Source: an uncultured Woeseia sp.
GTDB taxonomy: Bacteria; Pseudomonadota; Gammaproteobacteria; Steroidobacterales; Woeseiaceae
Reading direction: 5' to 3'
Length of the DNA stretch: 47,307 nt
Assembly: GCA_937925605.1 (NCBI GenBank)
Contig: CALALV010000071.1
Location: forward strand, 1-47,307
The notes beneath the pieces were generated by a model. The model was not told the origin of the DNA. It saw only the letters and a program-made list of their open reading frames with translations, and did not search any database. This document shows positions 7,843 through 15,787 of the stretch, one piece after another (position 1 is the first letter of the stretch; every line of letters starts with the position of its first letter). The translations under genes and the position numbers were made by a program.

Positions 7843-8931
7843 GTGTCAACAGAATCCGACCTGAAAGCCGCCGTCGAGGCGGCGGCGCTACCCGAACTCG
7901 ACTGCAGCCTGGGCGACGTCGGCCGCGTGCGGGCGATCACGCTCGGCCGGCGCAAGGCGACGCTGGCCATCGAGCTCGGCCTGCCGGCGGCCCCGTTCGC
8001 GGACGCCGTCGAGCGGATCGTGGCCGACGCCGTGCGCGAGATTACCGGGCTGGGCAAGGCGAAGGTCGAGCTCGCGACCCGGGTCGTCGCCCACGGCGTA
8101 CAGCCTGCCCTCAAGCCGCTGCCCGGCGTGGCCAACATCGTCGCGGTCGCGTCCGGCAAGGGCGGCGTCGGCAAGTCGACCACCGCGGCCAACCTCGCGC
8201 TGGCGCTGGCCGCCGACGGCGCCGCCGTCGGCCTGCTGGACGCCGACATTTACGGCCCGAGCCAGCCGCTGATGATGGGGCTTGCCGGCCAGCGCCCGGT
8301 GACCGACGACGGCCAGTCGATCCGCCCGCTGGCCGCGCACGGCGTCGCCGTCATGTCGATCGGCTTCCTGGTCGACGCGGAGCAGCCGATGGCCTGGCGC
8401 GGCCCGATGGTCACGCAGGCGCTGAACCAGCTGCTTACCCAGACGGCCTGGGGCGAGCTCGACTACCTGTTCGTCGACATGCCGCCCGGCACCGGCGACA
8501 TCCAGCTCACGCTGTCGCAGCGCGTGCCGGTGTCCGGCGCCGTCATCGTGACGACCCCGCAGGACATCGCGCTCGCCGACGCGCGCAAGGGCCTGCAGAT
8601 GTTCCGCAAGGTGTCGGTGCCGGTGCTCGGCATCGTCGAGAACATGAGCACGCACGTCTGCAGCGCCTGCGGCCACGAGGAGGCGCTGTTCGGCGCAGGC
8701 GGCGGCGAGCGCCTCGCGGCGGACTACGAGGTCGCGCTGCTCGGGCAGCTGCCACTGACCCGCGCGATCCGCGAGCAGACCGACGGCGGCACCCCGACCG
8801 TCGTCGCCGAGCCGGACGGCAGCGCGGCGGTCGCGTACCGCCGGACCGCGCGCCGGGTCGCGGCGCGGCTCGCGATGCAGGAAAAGGACTACAGCAGCCG
8901 CTTCCCGGACATCGTCGTCGAGAATTCCTGA
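7843..8931 (+). CDS. mrp: Mrp/ApbC iron-sulfur cluster carrier ATPase
   Basis: P-loop ATPase of the Mrp/NBP35 family that carries and delivers Fe-S clusters in the cytoplasm. From the GTG at 7843 the protein has 362 residues (E. coli Mrp: 369). A short DUF59/MIP18-like N-terminal domain precedes the deviant Walker A ASGKGGVGKST. The Asp of LLDADIYGPSQP and the Walker B-like FVDMPPGTGDIQL follow, and the conserved cluster-binding cysteines are CSACG. The frame stays open upstream to 7687, with an ATG at 7777, but that segment is arginine/proline-rich without family similarity and overlaps a likely -10 box. dcd follows after 20 bases, a frequent gammaproteobacterial pair. Confidence 0.94.
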   Translation: MSTESDLKAAVEAAALPELDCSLGDVGRVRAITLGRRKATLAIELGLPAAPFADAVERIVADAVREITGLGKAKVELATRVVAHGVQPALKPLPGVANIVAVASGKGGVGKSTTAANLALALAADGAAVGLLDADIYGPSQPLMMGLAGQRPVTDDGQSIRPLAAHGVAVMSIGFLVDAEQPMAWRGPMVTQALNQLLTQTAWGELDYLFVDMPPGTGDIQLTLSQRVPVSGAVIVTTPQDIALADARKGLQMFRKVSVPVLGIVENMSTHVCSACGHEEALFGAGGGERLAADYEVALLGQLPLTRAIREQTDGGTPTVVAEPDGSAAVAYRRTARRVAARLAMQEKDYSSRFPDIVVENS

Positions 8932-8951
8932 ATGCGCCCCGGAGACGCCGC

Positions 8952-9518
8952 ATGAGCATCAAGTCCGACCGCTGGATCCGCCGCATGGCCGCCGAGCACG
9001 GCATGATCGAGCCGTTCGAGCCCGGCCAGGTGCGCGACGACGGCGACGGTCGTATCGTGTCCTACGGGACGTCGAGCTACGGCTACGACGTGCGCTGCGC
9101 CAACGAGTTCAAGATCTTCACGAACATCGAGTCGGCGATCGTCGACCCCAAGCGCTTCGACGCGAACAGCTTCGTCGACAAGGTCGGCGACGTCTGCATC
9201 ATCCCGCCGAATTCCTTCGCGCTGGCCCGCACCGTCGAATACTTCCGCATCCCGCGCAACGTGCTGACGATCTGCCTCGGCAAGTCGACCTACGCGCGCT
9301 GCGGCATCATCGTCAACGTGACCCCGCTCGAGCCGGAGTGGGAGGGCCACGTGACGCTCGAGTTCTCCAACACGACGCCGCTGCCCGCGAAGATCTACGC
9401 GAACGAGGGCGTGGCGCAGATGCTGTTCCTCGAATCGGACGAGGAATGCGAGGTCTCGTACCGCGACCGCGGCGGCAAGTACCAAGGCCAGACCGGGGTC
9501 ACGCTGCCGAAGGCCTGA
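8952..9518 (+). CDS. dcd: dCTP deaminase
   Basis: Deaminates dCTP to dUTP, feeding dTMP synthesis through dUTPase and thymidylate synthase. The 188-residue protein starts MSIKSDRWIRRMA and contains the family core: SYGYDVRCANEF, the LARTVEYFRIP strand, LGKSTYARCGIIVNVTPLEP, and WEGHVTLEFSN with the catalytic Glu. It ends at the normal point (YQGQTGVTLPKA). E. coli Dcd is 193 residues. The gene follows mrp closely and is probably co-transcribed. Its stop codon is one base from the stop of the convergent purN, so there is no room for a terminator between them. Confidence 0.97.
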   Translation: MSIKSDRWIRRMAAEHGMIEPFEPGQVRDDGDGRIVSYGTSSYGYDVRCANEFKIFTNIESAIVDPKRFDANSFVDKVGDVCIIPPNSFALARTVEYFRIPRNVLTICLGKSTYARCGIIVNVTPLEPEWEGHVTLEFSNTTPLPAKIYANEGVAQMLFLESDEECEVSYRDRGGKYQGQTGVTLPKA

Positions 9519-9519
9519 G

Positions 9520-10167
9520 TCAGGCGACGTACTCGAGCGGCTCCGCGAGCGGCTCGCCGTCGAGCCAGCAGCGCCCGTCGCGGCAGGCCAGCCGGCCGGC
9601 GGCGAACAGGCGCGCGGCTTCCGGATAGATCCGGTGCTCCACCGCGAGCACGCGCGCCGCGAGGCGCTCCGCGTCGTCGCCGGCCTCGATCGGCACGCGG
9701 CCGCGGATGATGCGTGGCCCGCCGTCCAGCTCCTCGGTCACGAAGTGCACCGTGCAGCCGTGTTCGCGGTCGCCGGCGGCGAGCGCGCGCTCGTGCGTGT
9801 CGAGCCCCGGGTATTTCGGCAGCAGCGACGGGTGGATGTTCAGCATGCGTCCCGCGTAGCGCTGCACGAAGGGCCGGCCGAGGATGCGCATGAAACCCGC
9901 CAGCAGCACGAGGTCGGGCGCGTGGCGCTCGAGTTCAGCGGCCAGCTCGGCGTCGTAGGCGTCGCGGCTCGCGTAGCCGCGGCTCCGGATGCAGCTGGTC
10001 GCGATGCCGGCCCGCTCCGCGCGCTCGAGGCCGCCCGCCTGTGGCCGGTTGCTGACGACGACGGCGAGGTCGAGGTCGAGCTCGCCGCGCGCGATCGCGT
10101 CGATGAACGCCTGCAGGTTGGTGCCGCCCCCGGAGACCAGCACCGCGGCCCGACAGCGGCCGCTCAA
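9520..10167 (-). CDS. purN: Phosphoribosylglycinamide formyltransferase
   Basis: Third step of purine synthesis: transfers a formyl group from 10-formyl-tetrahydrofolate to GAR. The ~215-residue product has VLVSGGGTNLQAFIDAI near the start, binding the substrate phosphate, and the catalytic Asn-His-Asp set in LNIHPSLLPKYPG and the TVHFVTEELDGGP segment. No ATG fits. The best start is TTG at 10167-10165, whose last two bases are the first two bases of the purM stop (TTGA overlap), typical of translational coupling. The frame stays open well upstream inside purM but encodes arginine-rich shadow sequence. purM-purN is a standard gammaproteobacterial operon. Confidence 0.95.
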   Translation of the reverse strand: MSGRCRAAVLVSGGGTNLQAFIDAIARGELDLDLAVVVSNRPQAGGLERAERAGIATSCIRSRGYASRDAYDAELAAELERHAPDLVLLAGFMRILGRPFVQRYAGRMLNIHPSLLPKYPGLDTHERALAAGDREHGCTVHFVTEELDGGPRIIRGRVPIEAGDDAERLAARVLAVEHRIYPEAARLFAAGRLACRDGRCWLDGEPLAEPLEYVA

Positions 10168-11183
10168 ACGTAGCTCACCGGGCCGCTGCCGGCAGCGATC
10201 CGGCCGAGCCGCCAGGCGTCGAGGCCCAGCCCGGCGAGCCGCTCGAGCGCGCGCCCGGCGTCGGCGTCCGCGACGACCAGCACCATGCCGACGCCGCAGT
10301 TGAAGGTCCGCCGCATCTCCTCGGCTGCGATGCGGCCCGTGACGGCCAGCCAGTCGAACGCGGGCCGGTGCTTCAGGCTGGCGAGTTCGGTCTCGGCAGG
10401 CCCGCCGTCGGGCAGGACGCGCGGCACGTTTTCGGTCAGGCCGCCGCCGGTGATGTGCGCGAGACCCTTGAGCGGCAACTCGGCCGCGAGGGCCAGCAGC
10501 GGTTTCACGTAGATTCGTGTCGGCGCTAGCAGCAGTTCCTCGGCGGGAATGCCGTCGATGTCGCGGTTTTCGGCGATCTTCAGCACCCGGCGAATCAGCG
10601 AGTAGCCGTTCGAATGCGGACCGCTCGAGGCGATGCCGAGCAGCGCGTCGCCGGCGGCAATGCCGCTGCCGTCGATCAGGCTTTCGCGTTCCACGGCACC
10701 GACGCAGAAACCCGCGAGATCGTACTCGCCCGCGGCGTACATGTCGGGCATCTCGGCCGTCTCGCCGCCGATCAGCGCCGCGCCGGCCTGCCGGCAGCCC
10801 TCGGCGATACCGGCGACGACGGCCTGCGCGACCTCGACGTCGAGCTTGCCACAGGCGAAATAGTCGAGGAAAAACAGCGGTTCGGCGCCGGTGACGAGCA
10901 CGTCGTTGACGCACATCGCGACCAGGTCGATGCCGATCGTGTCGTGCCGGCCGAGCTTCTGGGCCAGCTTGAGCTTGGTGCCCACGCCGTCGGTGCCGGA
11001 CACCAGGACCGGTTCCCGGTAGCGGCCCGGCGGCAGCGCGAACAGCCCGCCGAAGCCGCCGAGACCGGCCAGCACTTCCGGCCGGCGGGTCGCGGCGACG
11101 AGCGGCTTGATGCGCTCGACGAGGGTGTTGCCGGCATCGATGTCGACCCCGGCATCGCGGTATGTGAGGGGTTTGCGGCTCAT
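10164..11183 (-). CDS. purM: Phosphoribosylformylglycinamidine cyclo-ligase (AIR synthetase)
   Basis: ATP-dependent closure of FGAM to AIR, the fifth step of purine synthesis. The 339-residue protein starts MSRKPLTYRDAGVDIDAGN, as in the family, and carries the glycine-rich GGFGGLF, the VSGTDGVGTKLKLA segment, the FFLDYFACGKL motif, the GGETAEMPDMY motif and the C-terminal GVGMVLVV. An in-frame ATG at 11225 would add 14 residues without family character, so the 11183 start is preferred; neither has a clear Shine-Dalgarno. It is the first gene of purM-purN and is divergent from the DUF2066 gene across a short shared control region. Confidence 0.97.
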   Translation of the reverse strand: MSRKPLTYRDAGVDIDAGNTLVERIKPLVAATRRPEVLAGLGGFGGLFALPPGRYREPVLVSGTDGVGTKLKLAQKLGRHDTIGIDLVAMCVNDVLVTGAEPLFFLDYFACGKLDVEVAQAVVAGIAEGCRQAGAALIGGETAEMPDMYAAGEYDLAGFCVGAVERESLIDGSGIAAGDALLGIASSGPHSNGYSLIRRVLKIAENRDIDGIPAEELLLAPTRIYVKPLLALAAELPLKGLAHITGGGLTENVPRVLPDGGPAETELASLKHRPAFDWLAVTGRIAAEEMRRTFNCGVGMVLVVADADAGRALERLAGLGLDAWRLGRIAAGSGPVSYV

Positions 11184-11212
11184 GGCTGGCGCCGTGTCCG
11201 GCGTCGCGTGAC

Positions 11213-11243
11213 TTGCGGTGCTCATTTCAGACGGCGATATAAT
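11213..11243 (+). promoter_or_regulatory. Probable promoter for DUF2066-pgsA-like-perM-hda
   Basis: A perfect plus-strand -10 box TATAAT (11238-11243) is preceded by TTGCGG (11213-11218) with a 19-base spacer, slightly long. The same AT-rich spot reads TATTAT on the minus strand and could serve purM. It is the only AT-rich patch in the purM/DUF2066 divergent gap. Confidence 0.4.
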
Positions 11244-11298
11244 AGAAGCTATTCCTTCAAACCACCATCGCAGGGCCTCGCCCGCGCGGGGTTCGTTC

Positions 11299-12393
11299 AT
11301 GCCGACAGACCCGAGTTGTGCGTCGCCACGGCGCCTGCACCTGCACCTGCACCTGGTAATGGTCCTGCTGCTGGCGTTCGCCGCCGTGCCCGCCGCTTTC
11401 GCGGTGCCGGTCGACGGGCTGTACAGCGCGGAGGTGCCGGTCGACCCGGCGGACCCGGAGTCGCGCAACACGGCCTACGAGCGGGCGCTGGCGCAAGTGC
11501 TCGTGCGCGTGACCGGCTCGGAGGACGCCGCGTTCTCACCGGAACTCGCCGGGATGTTCCCGAATCCGGCGCGCTTCGTGCTGCAGTACCGGCCCGGCGC
11601 GGACAACACGCTGTGGGTCAGCTTCGACGGCCAGGCACTCGAACAGGTGCTGAAGCAGCGGGGCTGGCCGGTCTGGGGCAACGAGCGGCCGCTGACCGTG
11701 GTCTGGCTGGCCGTCGACTGGGGCCAGGGCGATCGCGAGCTGATCGGGGCTGCTCCCGCCGAGACGGTCACGGGGCTCGACCCGCGTGCCGTGCGCCGTG
11801 ACGACCTGCGTCGCCGCATCGAGCGGGTCGCGCAGGCCCGCGGCCTGCCGATCGCGTTCCCGGACGCAGCGCTGCTTGCCGACGCCAGTGTCGTCGACGC
11901 CTGGGGCGGCTTCCACGATTCGATCCGCGAGGCATCGCGGACGCTCGGCGCCACCTCGGTGCTGGTCGGCCGGCTGCGCCCGACGGTCGCCGAGCGCAAC
12001 CGCTGGGCCTATTACTTCGGTGCCGACGAGCGGCAGTGGAGCGGCGACCCGGAGGACGCGCTGCACCTGCTCGCGGACACGCTGGCGGCACGCTTCGCGT
12101 TCGCCGGCAACGCGCCCGTGCAGACCGTCGCGCTCAGCGTCTCCAACCTGCGCTCGGTGCGCGACTACGCGGCCGTCCAGCAGGCCGTCGGCGGCCTGCA
12201 GCTCGTCGAGAGCGTGCGCATCGATCTCGTCGAGGGCGACCGCGTGCGCTACCTCGTGCGCGTCAACGGCGGCGGCGAGCGGCTCGCCGCGGCCCTGGAC
12301 GCCACGGGCACGCTCGAGCGCCGCTTCGCGGAGCCGGGCGAGATCGACCCGGCCGCCGGCGCGCCCGGCCTGAGTTACGCGTACCGCCCTTAA
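11299..12393 (+). CDS. Exported DUF2066 domain protein
   Basis: A 364-residue protein of the DUF2066 family, of unknown function and found widely in Gammaproteobacteria next to purM. From the ATG at 11299 it has a basic n-region, an odd alternating Leu-His stretch (LHLHLHL, encoded by a CTGCAC tandem repeat), a hydrophobic core and a likely signal peptidase site after AAFA. The mature part begins VPVDGLYSAEV, followed by ERALAQVLVRVTGSEDA, the family's conserved N-terminal block. No enzyme motif is visible. It heads a tight rightward cluster with a phosphatidyltransferase, an AI-2E-type permease and hda, a conserved gene order. The frame is open back to 11218 but that part overlaps the promoter. 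Confidence 0.88.
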   Translation: MPTDPSCASPRRLHLHLHLVMVLLLAFAAVPAAFAVPVDGLYSAEVPVDPADPESRNTAYERALAQVLVRVTGSEDAAFSPELAGMFPNPARFVLQYRPGADNTLWVSFDGQALEQVLKQRGWPVWGNERPLTVVWLAVDWGQGDRELIGAAPAETVTGLDPRAVRRDDLRRRIERVAQARGLPIAFPDAALLADASVVDAWGGFHDSIREASRTLGATSVLVGRLRPTVAERNRWAYYFGADERQWSGDPEDALHLLADTLAARFAFAGNAPVQTVALSVSNLRSVRDYAAVQQAVGGLQLVESVRIDLVEGDRVRYLVRVNGGGERLAAALDATGTLERRFAEPGEIDPAAGAPGLSYAYRP

Positions 12394-12397
12394 TCCG

Positions 12398-12943
12398 ATG
12401 TCGTTGCGCTGGCTGCCAAACGCGATCTCGATTCTCCGGATCGCGTTGATTCCGCCGATCCTGTACCTCGTCGTGCAGCGCGACTTCGAGCCGGCGCTGG
12501 TCCTGTTCGTGCTGGCGGCCGCGTCGGACGGCATCGACGGCTGGCTGGCGAAGCGCTACGGCTGGTTCACCCGGCTCGGTGCGCTGCTCGACCCGATCGC
12601 CGACAAGTTGCTGATCGCGGGGCTGTTCGTCGTGCTCACCGCCGGCGGCTACCTGCCGCTGTGGCTCGCGGTCCTGGTCATCCTGCGCGACGTGGTCATC
12701 GTGGGCGGCGCGACCGCCTATAATTTCCTGGTCCGGCCGGTCGAGGGCGAGCCGACCCGTATCAGCAAGCTCAACACCGCGTTCGAGCTGCTGCTGGTAC
12801 TGTTCGTGCTCTCGCGCGCAGCGCTCGGCTGGCCGCCGGACATCAGCATCACCGTGCTCGGCGCCGGGGTACTCGTCACCGTCGTGGTCAGCGGCATCGA
12901 CTACGTATGGTCCTGGTCGCGGCGTGCCCGCGGCCTGCACTGA
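12398..12943 (+). CDS. CDP-alcohol phosphatidyltransferase family protein
   Basis: Inner-membrane enzyme of the PgsA/Cls type, expected to transfer a phosphatidyl group from CDP-diacylglycerol to an alcohol. The 181-residue protein has the metal-binding signature D-x2-D-G-x2-A-x9-G-x3-D-x3-D in SDGIDGWLAKRYG followed by LGALLDPIADK. The usual Ala-Arg is Ala-Lys-Arg here. About six hydrophobic helices are seen, starting with LPNAISILRIALIPPILYLV. It looks like a phosphatidylglycerophosphate synthase paralogue; the housekeeping pgsA is often elsewhere next to uvrC, so the exact alcohol is uncertain. It begins four bases after the DUF2066 stop and is followed nine bases later by the permease gene. 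Confidence 0.88.
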   Translation: MSLRWLPNAISILRIALIPPILYLVVQRDFEPALVLFVLAAASDGIDGWLAKRYGWFTRLGALLDPIADKLLIAGLFVVLTAGGYLPLWLAVLVILRDVVIVGGATAYNFLVRPVEGEPTRISKLNTAFELLLVLFVLSRAALGWPPDISITVLGAGVLVTVVVSGIDYVWSWSRRARGLH

Positions 12944-12952
12944 GGGATCTAC

Positions 12953-14029
12953 ATGGATACGGACAGGAACCTGAACTGGCTCGTCGCGATCGCCGTCATC
13001 GGCTGGCTGCTCTGGCTGCTCGCGCCGGTGCTGACGCCGTTCGTCGCCGCCGCCCTGCTGGCCTACGTGGGCGACCCGGTCGCGGACCGGCTGCAGCGCC
13101 TGAAACTGCCGCGCACGATCGCCGTCGTGCTCGTGTTCCTGATCACGATCCTGTCCGTCGCGCTGCTGGGTTTCCTGGTGCTGCCGTTGATCCAGAAGCA
13201 GATCGGCTCGCTGCTCGAGGCGCTGCCCGGCATCGTCGCGCAGTTCGAGCAGGTCTGGCTGCCGAAGATCGCCGGTTTCATCGGCACGGAGCCGGGCGAC
13301 GACATCGGCCTGGCCGCGTTCCTCGACCGCTACGGAGACATGGCCGGTTCCTGGGGCGCGAAGATCCTGATGTCGGTGTCGCGCTCCGGCGGCGCGCTCG
13401 CGGCCGCGGTCATCAGCCTGTTCCTGGTCCCGATCCTGACCTTCTACCTGCTGCGTGACTGGGACGTCATGGTCAAGCACATGGGCTCGCTGGTGCCGGC
13501 GAAGCAGCGCGACACCGTGTTCCGTCTCGCCCGGGAGTCTGACGAGGTCCTCGGCGCGTTCCTGCGCGGCCAGCTGCTGGTCATGTTCGCGCTGGCGATC
13601 ATCTACTCGGTCGGGCTGAGCCTGGTCGGCCTCGAGTTCGCCATCGCGATCGGCGTCGTTGCCGGCCTCGTGAGCTTCGTGCCCTACCTTGGTTTCGTGT
13701 TCGGCATCGGGCTCGCGGGCATCACGGTCGCGCTCGAGCCGGACCCGCTGCTGCGCCTCGCCGGCGTGGTCGCGACGTTCTCGATCGCGCAGATGATCGA
13801 GGGCTCGATCCTCACGCCGAAACTGGTCGGCGACCGCATCGGCCTGCACCCGGTGCTCGTGATATTCGCTGTCGCCGCCGGCGGGCAGCTGTTCGGCTTC
13901 TTCGGCGTGCTGCTGGCGCTGCCGGCCGCCGCGGTGCTGTCGGTGCTCGTCCGCTTCGCCTACGAAAACTACCGGGCCGACCACCCGGGCGCCCGGGAAA
14001 TCGCCGAAGGGGCGGGAGACGGCCGTTGA
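12953..14029 (+). CDS. AI-2E family transporter (PerM/YhhT-like permease)
   Basis: Polytopic inner-membrane protein of 358 residues in the AI-2E exporter superfamily. It shows N-terminal helices (WLVAIAVIGWLLWLLAPVL), a central soluble segment, and the conserved C-terminal block with FVPYLGFVFGIGLAGITVAL, MIEGSILTPKLVGDRIGLHP and VIFAVAAGGQLFGFFGVLLA. Members have been linked to autoinducer-2 export or Na+/H+ exchange; the substrate here is unknown. A GAGG Shine-Dalgarno lies about 8 bases before the ATG. Its TGA overlaps the TTG start of hda, so the two are likely translationally coupled, and the order with DUF2066 and pgsA-like upstream is conserved in Gammaproteobacteria. Confidence 0.92.
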   Translation: MDTDRNLNWLVAIAVIGWLLWLLAPVLTPFVAAALLAYVGDPVADRLQRLKLPRTIAVVLVFLITILSVALLGFLVLPLIQKQIGSLLEALPGIVAQFEQVWLPKIAGFIGTEPGDDIGLAAFLDRYGDMAGSWGAKILMSVSRSGGALAAAVISLFLVPILTFYLLRDWDVMVKHMGSLVPAKQRDTVFRLARESDEVLGAFLRGQLLVMFALAIIYSVGLSLVGLEFAIAIGVVAGLVSFVPYLGFVFGIGLAGITVALEPDPLLRLAGVVATFSIAQMIEGSILTPKLVGDRIGLHPVLVIFAVAAGGQLFGFFGVLLALPAAAVLSVLVRFAYENYRADHPGAREIAEGAGDGR

Positions 14030-14706
14030 GCCAGCTGGCGCTGCCGCTGACGCTCGCCGACCACGCCGTGTTCGCCAGTTTCTGGCCGGCCGGCAACACG
14101 GCCGCGGTCCGCTTCCTCGAGCAGCTGGTCGAGCGGCGCGAGGACCCGGGCTGCTTCCTGTTCGGGCCGCCGGCCAGCGGTAAGTCGCACCTGCTGCAGG
14201 CCGCCTGCGCGCGTGTCGGCGACGGCGCCGCCTACCTGCCGCTCGGCCTGCTCGACGACGCCGGTCCCGGCGTGCTCGAGGGCCTCGCGTCTCGGCCGCT
14301 TACCTGTCTCGACGACGTCGACCGGGTCGCCGGCCGGCCGGACTGGGAACAGGCCCTGTTCGCGCTGCTGAACGAGGTCGCCGACGCGCGCCACCTGCTC
14401 GTGGCGAGCGCCTCGGCGAGCGTGCGCGAGAGCGGCTTCGCGCTGGCCGATCTCGAAAGCCGGCTCGCGCAGCTGCCGGCGTTCCGGCTGCGGGCGCTCG
14501 CCGATGCCGACTGCATCGACGCGCTCAAGCTGCGTGCCCGGCACCGCGGGCTGGACCTGCCGAGCGAGACCGCGCGCTACCTGCTCGCCCGCAGCCGGCG
14601 CGACATGGCGAGTCTCTATCGCCTGCTCGACAGGCTCGACGACGAGGCGCTGCGTGCGCAACGGCGCCTGACCGTGCCGTTCGTGAAGGGCGTGCTCGAG
14701 GCCTGA
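14026..14706 (+). CDS. hda: DnaA regulatory inactivator Hda
   Basis: DnaA-related AAA+ protein that, bound to the DNA-loaded beta sliding clamp, stimulates ATP hydrolysis on DnaA and so prevents re-initiation of replication. The 226-residue protein starts at a TTG overlapping the preceding stop (TTGA). It has the beta-clamp-binding motif QLALPL at residues 3-8, Walker A GPPASGKSHLLQA, the Walker B-like TCLDDVDRVAG, sensor regions and a C-terminal lid helix (ARYLLARSRRDMASLYRLLD). It has no DnaA-type DNA-binding domain IV, as expected. It ends four bases before the stop of the convergent wrbA. Confidence 0.94.
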   Translation: MSQLALPLTLADHAVFASFWPAGNTAAVRFLEQLVERREDPGCFLFGPPASGKSHLLQAACARVGDGAAYLPLGLLDDAGPGVLEGLASRPLTCLDDVDRVAGRPDWEQALFALLNEVADARHLLVASASASVRESGFALADLESRLAQLPAFRLRALADADCIDALKLRARHRGLDLPSETARYLLARSRRDMASLYRLLDRLDDEALRAQRRLTVPFVKGVLEA

Positions 14707-14710
14707 GCGC

Positions 14711-15310
14711 TCAGTCGCTGTCGGCGAGACGCACGGCGATGCTCGCGACCCGCCGGCCCAGGGTCGCGGCCAGGCGCTTCTCCTCCGCCGACAGCTCGTC
14801 GTCGCGCCGGTTCCAGGTGACGTGTGACGCGCCGTAGGGCGAGCCGCCGGTACGCGTCTCGTTCACGTCCTTTTCCGTGTAGGGAATGCCGGTGATCAGC
14901 ATGCCGTGGTGGATCAGCGGCAGCGCCATGGCCAGCAGCGTGGTCTCCTGCCCGCCGTGCAGGCTCGAGGTCGACGTGAACAGGCCGGCCGGCTTGCCGG
15001 CGAGACCGCCGCTCAGCCACAGGCCCGAGGTCCCGTCGAGGAAGTACTTGAGCGGGGCGGCCATGTTGCCGAAGCGCGTCGGGCTGCCGAGCAGCAGGCC
15101 GCCGCACTCGAGCAGGTCGTCGTTGGTCGCGAACGGCGGGCCCTCTTCGGGCACCGGGGGCTCGGTCGCCTCCGTCGCGGGCGACACGGGCGGCACCGTG
15201 CGCAGCCGCGCCGCCGCGCCCTCGACGGCGTCGACACCGTTGCAGACCTCGCGGGCCAGCGCCTCCGTTGCACCGTGGCGCGAGTAATAGAGAACGAGAA
15301 TGTCGATCAT
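14711..15310 (-). CDS. wrbA: NAD(P)H:quinone oxidoreductase, WrbA type
   Basis: Flavodoxin-like FMN enzyme that reduces quinones by two electrons, guarding against redox cycling. The 199-residue product begins MIDILVLYYSRHGATEALA, where YYSRHGAT is the FMN phosphate-binding loop, and includes LLLGSPTRFGNMAAPLKYFL and FTSTSSLHGGQETTLL, both diagnostic of WrbA, plus the late GIPYTEKDVNETRTGGSPYG block. The ATG at 15310 overlaps the arsC stop (ATGA), so these two genes are coupled. The frame stays open upstream through arsC without meaning. Adjacency of arsC-wrbA to hda is common in Gammaproteobacteria. Confidence 0.95.
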   Translation of the reverse strand: MIDILVLYYSRHGATEALAREVCNGVDAVEGAAARLRTVPPVSPATEATEPPVPEEGPPFATNDDLLECGGLLLGSPTRFGNMAAPLKYFLDGTSGLWLSGGLAGKPAGLFTSTSSLHGGQETTLLAMALPLIHHGMLITGIPYTEKDVNETRTGGSPYGASHVTWNRRDDELSAEEKRLAATLGRRVASIAVRLADSD

Positions 15311-15678
15311 CGGTCGCCCGCAGGGGCGATCAGCGCCAGCACGTTTTCGGGCGGACGCCCGATGACGGCGCGTCCCGTCGCCTCGTCGACGACGATCGGC
15401 CGCTGCAGCACGCGCGGATGCGCGGAGAGCCACCGCGCAAGCGCCTGCTCGTCGTCGAGATCGAGCGTGTCGCGGGCTTCGCGGAACTCGTCTTCGCCCG
15501 TGCGCAGGAGTTCGCGCAGCGGTATGCCCAGCGTACCGGCCAGTCCGGTCAGCGCGGTCGCCGACAGCGGCTCCTCGAGATAGCGGCGGACCGTCGGCCG
15601 TATTCCGTGCTGCTGCAGTAACTCCATAGTTTTCCGCGACTTGGAACAGCGCGGATTGTGGTAGATGGTCACGTTCAT
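15307..15678 (-). CDS. arsC: ArsC-family arsenate reductase (glutaredoxin type)
   Basis: A 123-residue thioredoxin-fold protein of the ArsC/YffB family. It opens MNVTIYHNPRCSKSRKTMEL with the catalytic Cys in NPRCSKSRKT, the glutathione/glutaredoxin-dependent active site. It also has RRYLEEPLS, the LLRTGEDEFREA segment, RWLSAHPRVLQRPIVV with the oxyanion-binding Arg, and ends with GRPPENVLALI. Family knowledge gives arsenate to arsenite reduction, but the absence of arsB/acr3 or arsR nearby leaves a general redox role possible. It is upstream of wrbA with an ATGA overlap. A longer in-frame open frame exists upstream to 15849, but MNVT is the family start. Confidence 0.92.
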   Translation of the reverse strand: MNVTIYHNPRCSKSRKTMELLQQHGIRPTVRRYLEEPLSATALTGLAGTLGIPLRELLRTGEDEFREARDTLDLDDEQALARWLSAHPRVLQRPIVVDEATGRAVIGRPPENVLALIAPAGDR

Positions 15679-15787
15679 CGCGGGCGAGCACGGCTCCGGG
15701 CAACGGGAATTCGCGGCCACTCTAGCAGGCGTCCGGGCGCCGGTCAGCCGCTTGACTGCATCCCGCCCCGGTTGCAAGCTTGCGCCG

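Noticed and set aside
9520..10914. A 464-residue frame suggesting a fused PurN with a large N-terminal domain
   Set aside because: The N-terminal part is purM read in another frame; purN starts at the TTGA overlap.
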